Assembly: GCA_964486145.1 (NCBI GenBank)
Contig: CAZAMT010000081.1
Coordinates: forward strand, 1 to 14,240
DNA: 14,240 nt
Direction of reading: 5' to 3'
Source of the DNA: CAZAMT01 sp964486145
GTDB taxonomy: Bacteria > Bacteroidota > Bacteroidia > Bacteroidales > JAAAOM01
This document shows, piece after piece, positions 6,404-14,240 of this stretch. The translations under genes and the position numbers were made by a program. Within the stretch, counting starts at the first letter, position 1, and each line of letters begins with the position of its first letter. The notes under the pieces were generated by a model. It was not told where the DNA came from. It saw only the letters and a list, made by a program, of their open reading frames with translations, and did no database searches.

Positions 6404-9400
6404 ATGAAGCTTCTATTTAATATATCATTAAAATATGTATGGATAATCATTGTATTATTTGTCATCCCAAAACATTCATTTGGGCAAATCGATACACTAC
6501 ATTACATGCCTCCATTTTACTACACAGGCGATAACGGAGGAGATTATAACGACCATTATGCTGTATTATCTACTTTTGAAAATGCCCCGTTTAAGGTAAC
6601 GATTCAAAATAATAATGCCAGTTTTTATCAGGAAGTGATCATATCAAAGAATAGTCCTGCTATTATCGATTTTGGAAATAAATTCAATGCTGAAGGGATG
6701 ATCAATGCCTCGCAATCTAATACTGTGCTGGATACAGAGGGATTAATTTTTACAGGCCCAAAAGGTTTTTTTGTTAACATAACGCATTTAACCAATCTTC
6801 AGGGAATGATTGTTACTTCAAAAGGTACAGTTGGACTCGGTGTAGATTTTTTTACCGGACATATGTATACTGTACTTGAAGACAATAACCATAACAATTC
6901 GCGTAACAGGAGAAGGGCACAGTTCATATCATTCATGGCCAGTGAGAACAACACGTTTGTTACTGTTTCAAATCCAAATTTCACGTTCGACGGACACGGT
7001 TCAAATACATTTACGGTTGTTCTTCATGCCGGACAATCCTACCTGATTAAAAGAGATTTATATCAATCCGGATTGAATAATGTTTCTGTGAATCATATCA
7101 ACGGAACTCATATCACCTCAAATAAACCCATAGTTGTAAATTCTGGTTCGTGGACTGCAGGTGCTGATCCCGGGCTCAGAGATATTGGAGTAGATCAGAT
7201 TGTACCCATTGAGATTGTTGGTAAAGAATACATTCTTTGCCGGGGAGGGGGATCAAACCTTTCAGAAAATGTGATTGTAGTAGCAACAAAGGACAACACC
7301 TCTGTTTATTTGAATGGTAATTCATCAGCTTATGCTACGATGACAAATGCTGGGGATTACGCTGTAATTCCTGAAAACCAGTATGATAATGGAACGGATA
7401 ACCTGTACATACGTGCCGACCAGGCTGTTTATGTTTTTCAATCGATGGCAGGTTCAACATCAAATGCAACTACAGGGATGTATTTTATACCGAGATTGAC
7501 TTGTAATGCATCTAAAAAAGTCCAGATCTCTTATGCAGATTTTCTGGGAAATCCTGAAATAAAATTAGTTACCCAGGTGGGATCTTCCGTGACCATTAAC
7601 GGGAACAATATTACAGGTGCTCAATCGGTTCAGGGTAACCCAAATTGGGTGTCGTACTCTGTACCACGGTCCGATCTTGCCAATTACAACCCGGGAACTG
7701 ACTGGAATTTTACCATTGAGTCCAATGGTGCGCTCAATGCAGCTTTAACCATTGAAAGCAATGCCATTGGAGCTGGAGGATATTATTCGGGATTTGGGAC
7801 AGTGCCCGAAATATCATATAATCCTGTAATTACTGCAAATGGATTATGTGGCAGTAATGTTGAATTTACCGCAAGCGGATACTCTGAATATAAATGGTAT
7901 AAGGATGGAGAAGAAATTTTAGGAGAAACAGGTTCCAGCTATTCTGCCAGTTCTCCGGGTAGATATAAAGTGGTTGGTATTACTAACTGTGAGGGACAAC
8001 CCAGTTTAACATATCCTTCAAATGAAGTGAAGATTATGCCGTGTTTAAGTGTAAATCCGGCAACGTATTCCATTACCGAAGGAAATACATCCGAACCAAA
8101 CGTAAATTTCACCATTGAATTATCGCATCCATGGAACGAAGATGATGTTACGTTTTATTATGAAACAACGGGTGGAACAGCAGCAGCAGGCAAAGATTTT
8201 ACCAATGTATCCGGAACGGGCACTATTACCAAAGGAAACACCACTTTTACAGTAAATGTGCCAATTTTAAATGATTTACTTGCTGAAGATGATGAATCTT
8301 TTCAGATTACCATCAGTTCTCCTTCCAACGCGATAATCAGCGAGGGAACGGCAGCGGGTATAATTGCTGACGATGGCGATCCGAAACCGGTTATCTCTGT
8401 CCCTTCCGTTTTGAGCTTTCCCGAAGATACTGGTACTTTCCAGCTAAATATAAACCTTGATAGGAAAAGCGGTCAGACAATAACTGCAAATTACCAGATA
8501 AATGCAGGTACCGCAATTCAGGGAAGTGATTATTCTGCTTCAGCATATTCCGGTACGCTTTCATTTGACCCCGAAGAGTTATCAAAAACAGTAACTATTT
8601 CAGTTATAAATGATAATATCGATGAACCTGGTGCAAATGAACAGTTCCAGCTTAGTTTATCAGGTATTACAAACGCGCAAACAGGAAATGTAACTGCGCA
8701 TCTGGAAATTATTGATGATGACGAAACACCCGAAATTTCATTAAATTCGGTGGGTTCAACTGAGGGAAATAACGTAACAATCAATGGCACGTTATCAAAT
8801 CCAAGTGCTGAACAAATTGAGTTTAAGTTTACAACGTTGGATGATGTTGCAATCTCACCGGATGATTACACAGAGTTCATTGACCAGATTGCAACTGTTA
8901 ATTCAGGTGAAACCAGTTTTCAGATAGCTATTCCTACAGTTGACGATATCATAACCGAAGGAACAGAACAGTTTAACGTTTACTTTGAAGATTTGCAGAA
9001 TGCCATGTTTTCCAACGATTCGACCCAAATCATGTTTAAAGCTAAAATAATTGATAACGATGGAAAACCCCAGGTAACCATTGCAGACGTTTCAGGTGAG
9101 GAGGGTACCGATTTTACATTTGTAGTGCAGGTATCACACCCATCAAGCACCGCGATAACCCTTCAATACGAAACAAAGGACAGTACCGCAATTTCACCGG
9201 CTGATTTCACCGGAAAAACCACTACTAACCTAACGGTACCTGCTAATCAGTTGAGTAAAACTTTTTCTGTATCTACTTCTGAGGACACTGAGGAGGAGGG
9301 AAATGAATTTTTTAAAGTTCTTTTACAAAACATATCGTCCAATGCAGATTTCGATGACAGCACCGCTGTTGGTACAATTATAGACAATGATGAAACACCT

Positions 9401-11305
9401 GTCGCAAAAAATGACAATTACAGCTTAAATGAAGATAATTTATTAACGGATAATGTATTATTGAACGATGTTGGTTTGGGAGATATTCCTGTAACCATTT
9501 CATCTTACACAAATCCTGTGAACGGAAACCTCAACATAGACACATCCACTGGTGAATTTACCTATCAGCCTGATGCAAATTATTTTGGCAAAGATACCAT
9601 CTTCTATACCATACAGGATGCAGATGGAGATGATTCCACAGCGCGGGTAATATTTACGGTAATATCGGTTAATGATATTCCGGTTGCCGTAAGTGATGCC
9701 TTTACAACTCCTGAAAATACTGCTGTTTCGGGTAATGTTCTTAACAATGATAGTGGCCTGGGTGATGGCGTTACCCTTTCAGTGAAATCAAATCCTTCAC
9801 ATGGAATAGTGACAATGCAATCTGATGGTAATTTCAGCTACACACCGGATGAACAATATTTTGGTGTCGATCAGTTTACGTATGAAATCACGGATAATAA
9901 CAGCGATAAAGCCAGTGCAACGGTGCAAATAACAGTTCAATTTAGCAATGACTACAATCCGGTTTCATTAAACGATACCATTTCAACCCAGGAAGATGTA
10001 GCAGTAAATATCGATGTTGCTTCCAATGATGATGACCAGGATAGCAGAGCAACACTTGACATCGAAAGTGTGTTCATTAAATCCGTACCAACCAATGGAA
10101 GTGTATCAGTTATTGGCGGAGGGATTGTTACCTACACGCCTGATACAGATTACACAGGTAATGATGTTTTCACTTATACCATTAGGGACATCAGCGGATT
10201 GGAATCGAATGTATCCACGGTATTTATAACAGTTACTGCCGACAATGATCCACCTGTCGCTTCGTGCAGCGGAGATGTTACCATTTACCTTGATGGTACC
10301 GGCCAGGCAACACTACCGGTTGATTCGGCCGACAATGGATCCTATGATCCCGATGGAGATCCAATCAACAGGTCATTAAGTAAATCAGCATTTGGGGCTT
10401 CGGATATTGGTGTCAATACAGTTACAATGACGGTAGAGGATAGTTTCAACGCGCAATCAAGTTGCCAGACCAACGTTCATGTGTTGGATACCATGGCTGC
10501 AGAAATTGTTTACGCACCAAATGACACCATTTTATATGCAGGCATTGGAGAGTGTGGTCTGGTGGTTAATTATAACCTTCCGCTTTTCAGGGATAACAGC
10601 GATGGAGAGAGCAATGGAACCCTGGTTTCCGGTTATAGCTCCGGATCTGTGTTTACCGATACAACTACAATTGTTTATGAATTTACCGATGGTTCAGGAA
10701 ATGGCCCTGCACAGGTACATTTTGATGTTATTGTTCGTGATACAATTTCACCTTCAATCAGTTATTCCGGATCAACTTCTTTCATAGCTGGTGCTGGAAA
10801 TGAATACAGTGTTGTTGATAATTCCTTAAACGTTGACGCAACAGATAATTGTTCTGTCGCCTCTCTTGAACACGATTTTGACGGCGGAGGCAGTACTCTG
10901 GATGGCTTTTCTATACCGGTTGGGATTCACAGCATTTCATGGACTGCCAGGGATGTAACCAATAATATAACAACGTTTACTTACGATGTTGAAGTACAAT
11001 CTCCTGTATCGGTTAGCCTTGCTTCCCTTGATGCCGATACAACCGTTTGTAAGGGTGAGGAGATAGTGTTTGAAGCTTCTGCAACAGGTGGAAACGGTAC
11101 TCTAACATATGATTTCCACGTAGACGGAGTGACCCTTCAATCAGGCACAGGTAATTCATTTGGTATTTCAACACTGTTGGATTCACAGGAAGTTAAAGTA
11201 GTTGTTACCGATGAATTACTGAACAGCGTCGAAAGCAACATCATACCGGTCACAATACTGAAAACACCTGGCACGGATTTAATTTATCGTAAACCGAATA
11301 ATTAA
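6404..11305 (+). CDS. Giant secreted multidomain protein (IgGFc-binding-like, Calx-beta x4, cadherin-like x3, HYR), putative surface adhesin
   Basis: A 1633-residue exported protein. Residues 1-27 form a signal peptide (cleavage likely after Ser-Phe-Gly). About 100-460 resembles the bacterial IgGFc-binding N-terminal region (NVIVVATKDNTSVYLNG, then AVYVFQSMAG and GMYFIPRL). Residues 473-546 are an Ig-like domain (YKWYKDGEEI). Four Calx-beta domains follow at about 548-662, 663-776, 777-889 and 890-999, three ending in Asp-rich IIDDD/IIDND linkers that usually bind calcium. Three cadherin-like tandem repeats (FTYQPDANYFG, FSYTPDEQYFG, VTYTPDTDYTG) cover 1000-1284, a HYR-like region 1285-1534, and a last Ig/PKD-like domain 1535-1622. 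It probably acts in adhesion or surface structure. It ends IYRKPNN with no visible type IX sorting domain, unusual for such a protein. It is the only plus-strand gene here. Confidence 0.85.
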   Translation: MKLLFNISLKYVWIIIVLFVIPKHSFGQIDTLHYMPPFYYTGDNGGDYNDHYAVLSTFENAPFKVTIQNNNASFYQEVIISKNSPAIIDFGNKFNAEGMINASQSNTVLDTEGLIFTGPKGFFVNITHLTNLQGMIVTSKGTVGLGVDFFTGHMYTVLEDNNHNNSRNRRRAQFISFMASENNTFVTVSNPNFTFDGHGSNTFTVVLHAGQSYLIKRDLYQSGLNNVSVNHINGTHITSNKPIVVNSGSWTAGADPGLRDIGVDQIVPIEIVGKEYILCRGGGSNLSENVIVVATKDNTSVYLNGNSSAYATMTNAGDYAVIPENQYDNGTDNLYIRADQAVYVFQSMAGSTSNATTGMYFIPRLTCNASKKVQISYADFLGNPEIKLVTQVGSSVTINGNNITGAQSVQGNPNWVSYSVPRSDLANYNPGTDWNFTIESNGALNAALTIESNAIGAGGYYSGFGTVPEISYNPVITANGLCGSNVEFTASGYSEYKWYKDGEEILGETGSSYSASSPGRYKVVGITNCEGQPSLTYPSNEVKIMPCLSVNPATYSITEGNTSEPNVNFTIELSHPWNEDDVTFYYETTGGTAAAGKDFTNVSGTGTITKGNTTFTVNVPILNDLLAEDDESFQITISSPSNAIISEGTAAGIIADDGDPKPVISVPSVLSFPEDTGTFQLNINLDRKSGQTITANYQINAGTAIQGSDYSASAYSGTLSFDPEELSKTVTISVINDNIDEPGANEQFQLSLSGITNAQTGNVTAHLEIIDDDETPEISLNSVGSTEGNNVTINGTLSNPSAEQIEFKFTTLDDVAISPDDYTEFIDQIATVNSGETSFQIAIPTVDDIITEGTEQFNVYFEDLQNAMFSNDSTQIMFKAKIIDNDGKPQVTIADVSGEEGTDFTFVVQVSHPSSTAITLQYETKDSTAISPADFTGKTTTNLTVPANQLSKTFSVSTSEDTEEEGNEFFKVLLQNISSNADFDDSTAVGTIIDNDETPVAKNDNYSLNEDNLLTDNVLLNDVGLGDIPVTISSYTNPVNGNLNIDTSTGEFTYQPDANYFGKDTIFYTIQDADGDDSTARVIFTVISVNDIPVAVSDAFTTPENTAVSGNVLNNDSGLGDGVTLSVKSNPSHGIVTMQSDGNFSYTPDEQYFGVDQFTYEITDNNSDKASATVQITVQFSNDYNPVSLNDTISTQEDVAVNIDVASNDDDQDSRATLDIESVFIKSVPTNGSVSVIGGGIVTYTPDTDYTGNDVFTYTIRDISGLESNVSTVFITVTADNDPPVASCSGDVTIYLDGTGQATLPVDSADNGSYDPDGDPINRSLSKSAFGASDIGVNTVTMTVEDSFNAQSSCQTNVHVLDTMAAEIVYAPNDTILYAGIGECGLVVNYNLPLFRDNSDGESNGTLVSGYSSGSVFTDTTTIVYEFTDGSGNGPAQVHFDVIVRDTISPSISYSGSTSFIAGAGNEYSVVDNSLNVDATDNCSVASLEHDFDGGGSTLDGFSIPVGIHSISWTARDVTNNITTFTYDVEVQSPVSVSLASLDADTTVCKGEEIVFEASATGGNGTLTYDFHVDGVTLQSGTGNSFGISTLLDSQEVKVVVTDELLNSVESNIIPVTILKTPGTDLIYRKPNN

Positions 11306-11315
11306 TTGATGAATT

Positions 11316-11342
11316 AAACCGGATAATGGACAACCGGGTTTT
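11316..11342. terminator. Possible bidirectional terminator hairpin
   Basis: AAACCGG (11316-11322) can pair with CCGGGTTT (11334-11341) with one bulged base and an 11-base loop, followed by a short T-run on the plus strand. It lies 11 bases past the giant gene's stop in the 102-base convergent spacer and could also serve the DUF1080 gene in the other direction. The T-tract is short, so confidence is modest. Confidence 0.35.
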
Positions 11343-11407
11343 ACATTCTTTCAAGCATCCATTCTTTCAGCACTGTATTTGATTACATTACCTTCTCAGT
11401 TCAGGAA

Positions 11408-12151
11408 TTACAGTTCTTTAATCTTGATTTCTTTAAACCATACTTTTTTCCCGATCTGTTCTTTTTTCCAGGCAGAGTGCAACTGCAGGCCAATAAATCC
11501 GCTTTTTGCCATGTCGTCTGTTGTATCAGCGGCTTTTACACCATTGATCCATGTTTCGAAATGATTTCCTTCAGCTTTTATTTTCATGTGGTTCCATTCG
11601 CCGGGTTTGTATGCTTTTTGAGCGTCCTGGTTATCGGTAAGTGGTTGAAGCCAACCCCTGCCACCTTCTTCATAAAAGCCTCCGGTCCATGCCCTGTCTG
11701 AGGGATCAATTTCAATCTGGTAACCATGAACGCGGCCTGCCTTCCAGTCTCTTGTGCCTTCTTCCAGCTTACCGGAGAGGTAGCCGGTTGTGGTATCTTT
11801 TTCGTATACTCCGCTACGAATCTGCACACCGGAATTGATTTCACTTTCAATCTTAAAATCTACTTCCAGTATGAAATCATCATATTCATTCTCAGTCACA
11901 AGAAAGCTATTGGGTACATTTTCTTCGGTAAGTCCCACGATAGCTCCGTCTTCAACATAAAAATTTGCATCACCGCCAAGAGTTTTCCATCCTTCGAGGT
12001 TTTCACCATTAAAAAGTGTTGTCCATCCATTTTCGGAAGACTGTATTTCATCTTTTCCGTCTGAATAATCTGATTTTGTTGATGTATTCGACTGACAAGC
12101 TGAAATGAGAATTACAAGAAAGAATAAGGTTATGGTTTTTGAGTATAACAT
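11408..12151 (-). CDS. DUF1080 lipoprotein, putative 3-keto-glycoside hydrolase
   Basis: A 247-residue protein with a lipoprotein signal (Leu-Ile-Ser-Ala-Cys, Cys19), a short Ser/Asp-rich linker and a single DUF1080 (PF06439) jelly-roll domain from about 42 to 246. Landmarks are WTTLFNGENLEGWK at the start, NSGVQIR (106-112), GYQIEIDPS (143-151), GEWNHMKIKAEG (184-195) and GFIGLQLH (218-225). Some members of this family have been shown to cleave glycosides whose sugar has first been oxidised at C3; others are uncharacterised, so the exact activity here is inference. Membrane anchoring places it in the periplasm or on the surface. It is the last gene of a three-gene minus-strand set, 34 bases after the thioredoxin-fold gene. 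No Gfo/Idh-type 3-dehydrogenase is in the window to supply its substrate. Confidence 0.87.
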   Translation of the reverse strand: MLYSKTITLFFLVILISACQSNTSTKSDYSDGKDEIQSSENGWTTLFNGENLEGWKTLGGDANFYVEDGAIVGLTEENVPNSFLVTENEYDDFILEVDFKIESEINSGVQIRSGVYEKDTTTGYLSGKLEEGTRDWKAGRVHGYQIEIDPSDRAWTGGFYEEGGRGWLQPLTDNQDAQKAYKPGEWNHMKIKAEGNHFETWINGVKAADTTDDMAKSGFIGLQLHSAWKKEQIGKKVWFKEIKIKEL

Positions 12152-12185
12152 GATAAATTGGTTTGAGTGGTAACTATATGTTTCG

Positions 12186-13322
12186 TTAATTATCGGCGAA
12201 AAATCTGCCTAAATGTTTAACAATTTCTGTTCTTAGTTCCAGAACATCGACAATGCCCTGGTTTTGGTAAAGAATCTCTCCTCCCGGGGCTATTAAAATG
12301 GTAAATGGAATGGAACCACTCCATTTGTCATCTACAGCTTCCAAAAGTTTGTATTTGTTTTCTCCCGTGTATATATAATTGCTGGTTGCAGCGTTTTTAT
12401 CCTTTAGAAACTGTAATACCTTCGTTTCTTTTGATGGCTCATCAAGACTAAACGTGACAAACTCAAAATCACGCCCGCCATAGATTCGCTGTAAATTGAT
12501 GAGATCGGGAAACTCAATCACACAGGGGCCGCACCATGTAGCCCAAAAGTTGATAACACGATAATTTCCGGTATTATTTATAAGTACGTTTTTAAGCTCG
12601 TCCAATCCGGCATTTTTCAGGGTTACCGGTTTGTTTTTCCAATCATCGTCCAGTTTTTTACGCCAGTCGGCTTTGCTGGCCCATTTTACCGAACAACCAA
12701 ATGTTTTTGTCGTTTCAACAGGCACAGGTTTACCAGACAGCAAAGCATCCAGCGCTGCGCGGGTATCCCGGGAGGTTGGCGCTTTGTACGGGTTTTCCAT
12801 ATCATCAATTCTACCCCGGAACCGAAGGGCCCTGTCTTTATCAAAAATATAAACATGAGGAGTTGTTGCAGGGCCGTATGCTTTTGACATTTCATGGGAG
12901 TCACCATCATAAAGGTAGATGAAGTTGAATTTTTGATTTTCTGCCCGCTTTACCATGTCTTCAAAATCGTCTCCCAGGTTTGAATATCCCTGCTCTTCCA
13001 GGCAAAGTGCTTTCGGGCTGTTGGGCGAGACAGCCACAACCTTCACACCCTTATCTTTGTAATCGTTAACTAGCTGAATCATTCGTTGCTCATAGGCCTG
13101 GGCTGTGGGACAGTGATTGGCAGTAAAAATCAAAACCAGTATATCAGCATCCTCAAAATCTGACAATGAATACATTTTTCCATCGGTGGCTTTTAACGAG
13201 AAATCAGGTGCCTTTACACCAATGGGCAATGGTTCAATTTCTTCACCGTACGTGTTGATAGACATGAGCATGGCGAGAAAAATAAACAGGGTACATGTAT
13301 TATTTTTGATCAAATTCATCAT
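12186..13322 (-). CDS. Exported double thioredoxin-fold protein (peroxiredoxin-like domain plus TlpA-like domain)
   Basis: A 378-residue protein with a signal peptide (about 1-26) and two thioredoxin folds in tandem. Domain 1 (about 34-210) is AhpC/TSA-like: FTANHCPTAQAYEQR carries a lone Cys71 where a thioredoxin has CxxC, TTPHVYIFD (153-161) holds the cis-proline, and it ends in FGCSVKW (Cys210), a pattern typical of PRX-like 1 proteins. Domain 2 (about 232-375) is TlpA/ResA-like, with FWATWCGPC giving a complete Cys264-x-x-Cys267 and cis-proline 339 in SIPF. It probably reduces disulfides or peroxides in the periplasm; the two domains may pass electrons to each other (inference). The start has two adjacent ATG codons, so 13319 is an alternative. 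It lies between the RraA-family and DUF1080 genes. Confidence 0.87.
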   Translation of the reverse strand: MMNLIKNNTCTLFIFLAMLMSINTYGEEIEPLPIGVKAPDFSLKATDGKMYSLSDFEDADILVLIFTANHCPTAQAYEQRMIQLVNDYKDKGVKVVAVSPNSPKALCLEEQGYSNLGDDFEDMVKRAENQKFNFIYLYDGDSHEMSKAYGPATTPHVYIFDKDRALRFRGRIDDMENPYKAPTSRDTRAALDALLSGKPVPVETTKTFGCSVKWASKADWRKKLDDDWKNKPVTLKNAGLDELKNVLINNTGNYRVINFWATWCGPCVIEFPDLINLQRIYGGRDFEFVTFSLDEPSKETKVLQFLKDKNAATSNYIYTGENKYKLLEAVDDKWSGSIPFTILIAPGGEILYQNQGIVDVLELRTEIVKHLGRFFADN

Positions 13323-13364
13323 GGTTGTGTATTTTAGAATTTATATTTCGCGGTTATTTTGTTT

Positions 13365-13372
13365 CAAATTTA
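13365..13372 (-). promoter_or_regulatory. Possible -7 promoter element before the thioredoxin-fold gene
   Basis: On the minus strand TAAATTTG matches TAnnTTTG exactly, about 43 bases before the ATG, inside the 78-base spacer after the RraA-family gene. No TTTG is found at the expected -33 distance, so it may be chance. If real, it would let the thioredoxin and DUF1080 genes be transcribed apart from the RraA gene. Confidence 0.25.
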
Positions 13373-13400
13373 ATTGATAATCTGGCTATGATAGTATCGA

Positions 13401-14192
13401 TTAATCTTCTACCGTAAAATCCATTGGTATACCTAATTCTTCGTAGAGTTTTTTCCGGGCTGCTTTGTCAATGGTAAGTTCTTCACGGGCAGCATCAGCA
13501 ACTTCAACCGCTTTATCGCGAGGTACCACGATCACACCGTCACCATCGGCTACAATTACATCACCAGGTTTAATGTAGACACCTCCCACCTCGATGGGTT
13601 CATTGAAGGATTCCAACTCGTTTCTGCCGGGACGAATCCCCCTGCCACGCTTGAAATAATCCATGTACAATGGAATATTTTGTTTTATTATCTCATCCGT
13701 ATCGCGCACCCCGCCGGCTGAGACAATTCCTACAGCACCTTTTCTTGTCCATATCATACTGTTGTTTGATCCCGTGGTACCTGTATCGCCATCACCGTCA
13801 TTGTCAATAACAATAACATGTCCTGGCCTGATATGTTCAATGAAAGGTTCGCCGGAAAGGTTGGTATACCATTGATCACGCCAGTTTTTATAATCTTCAA
13901 TGGAAGTGCTTTCGGGATGAGGTACTCTTCGCGAGGGAACATAGCGCACGGTAAAGGCTATGCCTGCAAATTGATGATCAAAGTTTTCGATATCTTTCCA
14001 AAGTGGAGATATCTTAGGGTCCATCAATCCAACGTCCATCAACCCAACCATATCCATACCATCACATACATCGGCAACCCTGAGACCCTCGTAAAGCTTG
14101 ATTAAATTTTGATTTTCTATTTCCTCCGTGCTTTGCGAAAACAAAGGCAAAGCAGTTGTAAGAGCGAACATGTAAAGAATAATTTTTTTCAT
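13401..14192 (-). CDS. RraA-family protein with signal peptide (HMG/CHA aldolase fold)
   Basis: A 263-residue protein from the ATG at 14192, chosen because MKKIILYMFALTTALPLFSQ then forms a clean signal peptide; an in-frame ATG at 14213 adds seven residues before it. The mature part matches the RraA/4-hydroxy-4-methyl-2-oxoglutarate aldolase fold: LYEGLRVADVCDGM (33-46), RPGHVIVIDNDGDGD (122-136), GAVGIVSAGGVRDTDEI (152-168) with the Arg163-Asp164-x-Asp166 metal and substrate motif, and VYIKPGDVIVADGDGVIVVP (205-224). Relatives act as class II pyruvate aldolases or oxaloacetate decarboxylases, while E. coli RraA binds RNase E; both work in the cytoplasm. Export makes a catabolic role on an extracellular keto-acid or sugar acid more likely here (inference). 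It leads the set with the thioredoxin-fold and DUF1080 genes. Its own promoter is probably at or beyond the window edge. Confidence 0.85.
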   Translation of the reverse strand: MKKIILYMFALTTALPLFSQSTEEIENQNLIKLYEGLRVADVCDGMDMVGLMDVGLMDPKISPLWKDIENFDHQFAGIAFTVRYVPSRRVPHPESTSIEDYKNWRDQWYTNLSGEPFIEHIRPGHVIVIDNDGDGDTGTTGSNNSMIWTRKGAVGIVSAGGVRDTDEIIKQNIPLYMDYFKRGRGIRPGRNELESFNEPIEVGGVYIKPGDVIVADGDGVIVVPRDKAVEVADAAREELTIDKAARKKLYEELGIPMDFTVED

Positions 14193-14240
14193 CTGTTTAA
14201 AATTTGTGACCAAACCTGAAATTTGGCACTCATTTCAATC

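Noticed and set aside
10479..10787. A 102-codon open frame in another frame of the giant gene
   Set aside because: It overlaps the HYR-like region of a gene with clear domains and its translation looks like a frame shadow (rich in Met, Trp and Leu).
11306..11407. A remnant of a sorting domain or frameshifted continuation after the giant gene's stop
   Set aside because: All three forward frames were read through this stretch; none shows domain-like sequence, so a simple frameshift near the stop is not supported.

Overview
The window looks like chromosomal DNA from a Bacteroidota bacterium, probably a marine or anaerobic Marinilabiliales/Prolixibacteraceae-like lineage (lineage is inference). 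The support is AT-rich spacers, weak Shine-Dalgarno signals, candidate promoters of the TAnnTTTG type, several lipoproteins with short lipoboxes, a DUF1080 protein, the carboxyspermidine polyamine route, and a giant Calx-beta/cadherin-like secreted protein. No rRNA, tRNA, insertion sequence or CRISPR array was seen. The window holds nine clear protein genes plus one giant one; all are on the minus strand except the giant gene.

Layout. (1) 53-2690, minus: an envelope-targeted pair, a FAD-dependent oxidoreductase lipoprotein followed one base later by a five-bladed-propeller glycosidase-like (GH43/GH32-type) lipoprotein. (2) 2750-3411, minus: a toxin-antitoxin module, a DUF6364-like antitoxin followed by a PIN-domain toxin (TAATG overlap). 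Its 3' end carries a good candidate promoter for the oxidoreductase/glycosidase pair. (3) 3412-3683: a 272-base spacer with two palindromic structures. (4) 3684-6130, minus: carboxynorspermidine dehydrogenase and carboxynorspermidine decarboxylase, the two steps that make (nor)spermidine from aspartate semialdehyde and a diamine. (5) 6404-11305, plus: a 1633-residue exported multidomain protein with an IgGFc-binding-like N-terminal region, one Ig-like domain, four Calx-beta domains, three cadherin-like tandem repeats, a HYR-like region and a last Ig/PKD-like domain. It stops without a recognisable type IX secretion C-terminal domain. (6) 11408-14192, minus: a three-gene exported set, an RraA-family protein with a signal peptide, a double thioredoxin-fold protein, and a DUF1080 lipoprotein of the 3-keto-glycoside hydrolase type.

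How the genes may work together. Regions 1 and 6 both point to oxidative or keto-sugar processing of glycans outside the cytoplasm: a FAD oxidoreductase beside a glycosidase, and a 3-keto-glycosidase-like protein beside an RraA-type aldolase/decarboxylase fold. No SusC/SusD pair, sugar transporter or regulator is present here, so neither region is a standard polysaccharide utilisation locus as far as the window shows. The polyamine pair is housekeeping metabolism. The giant protein is likely a cell-surface or secreted adhesin and is transcribed against everything around it.
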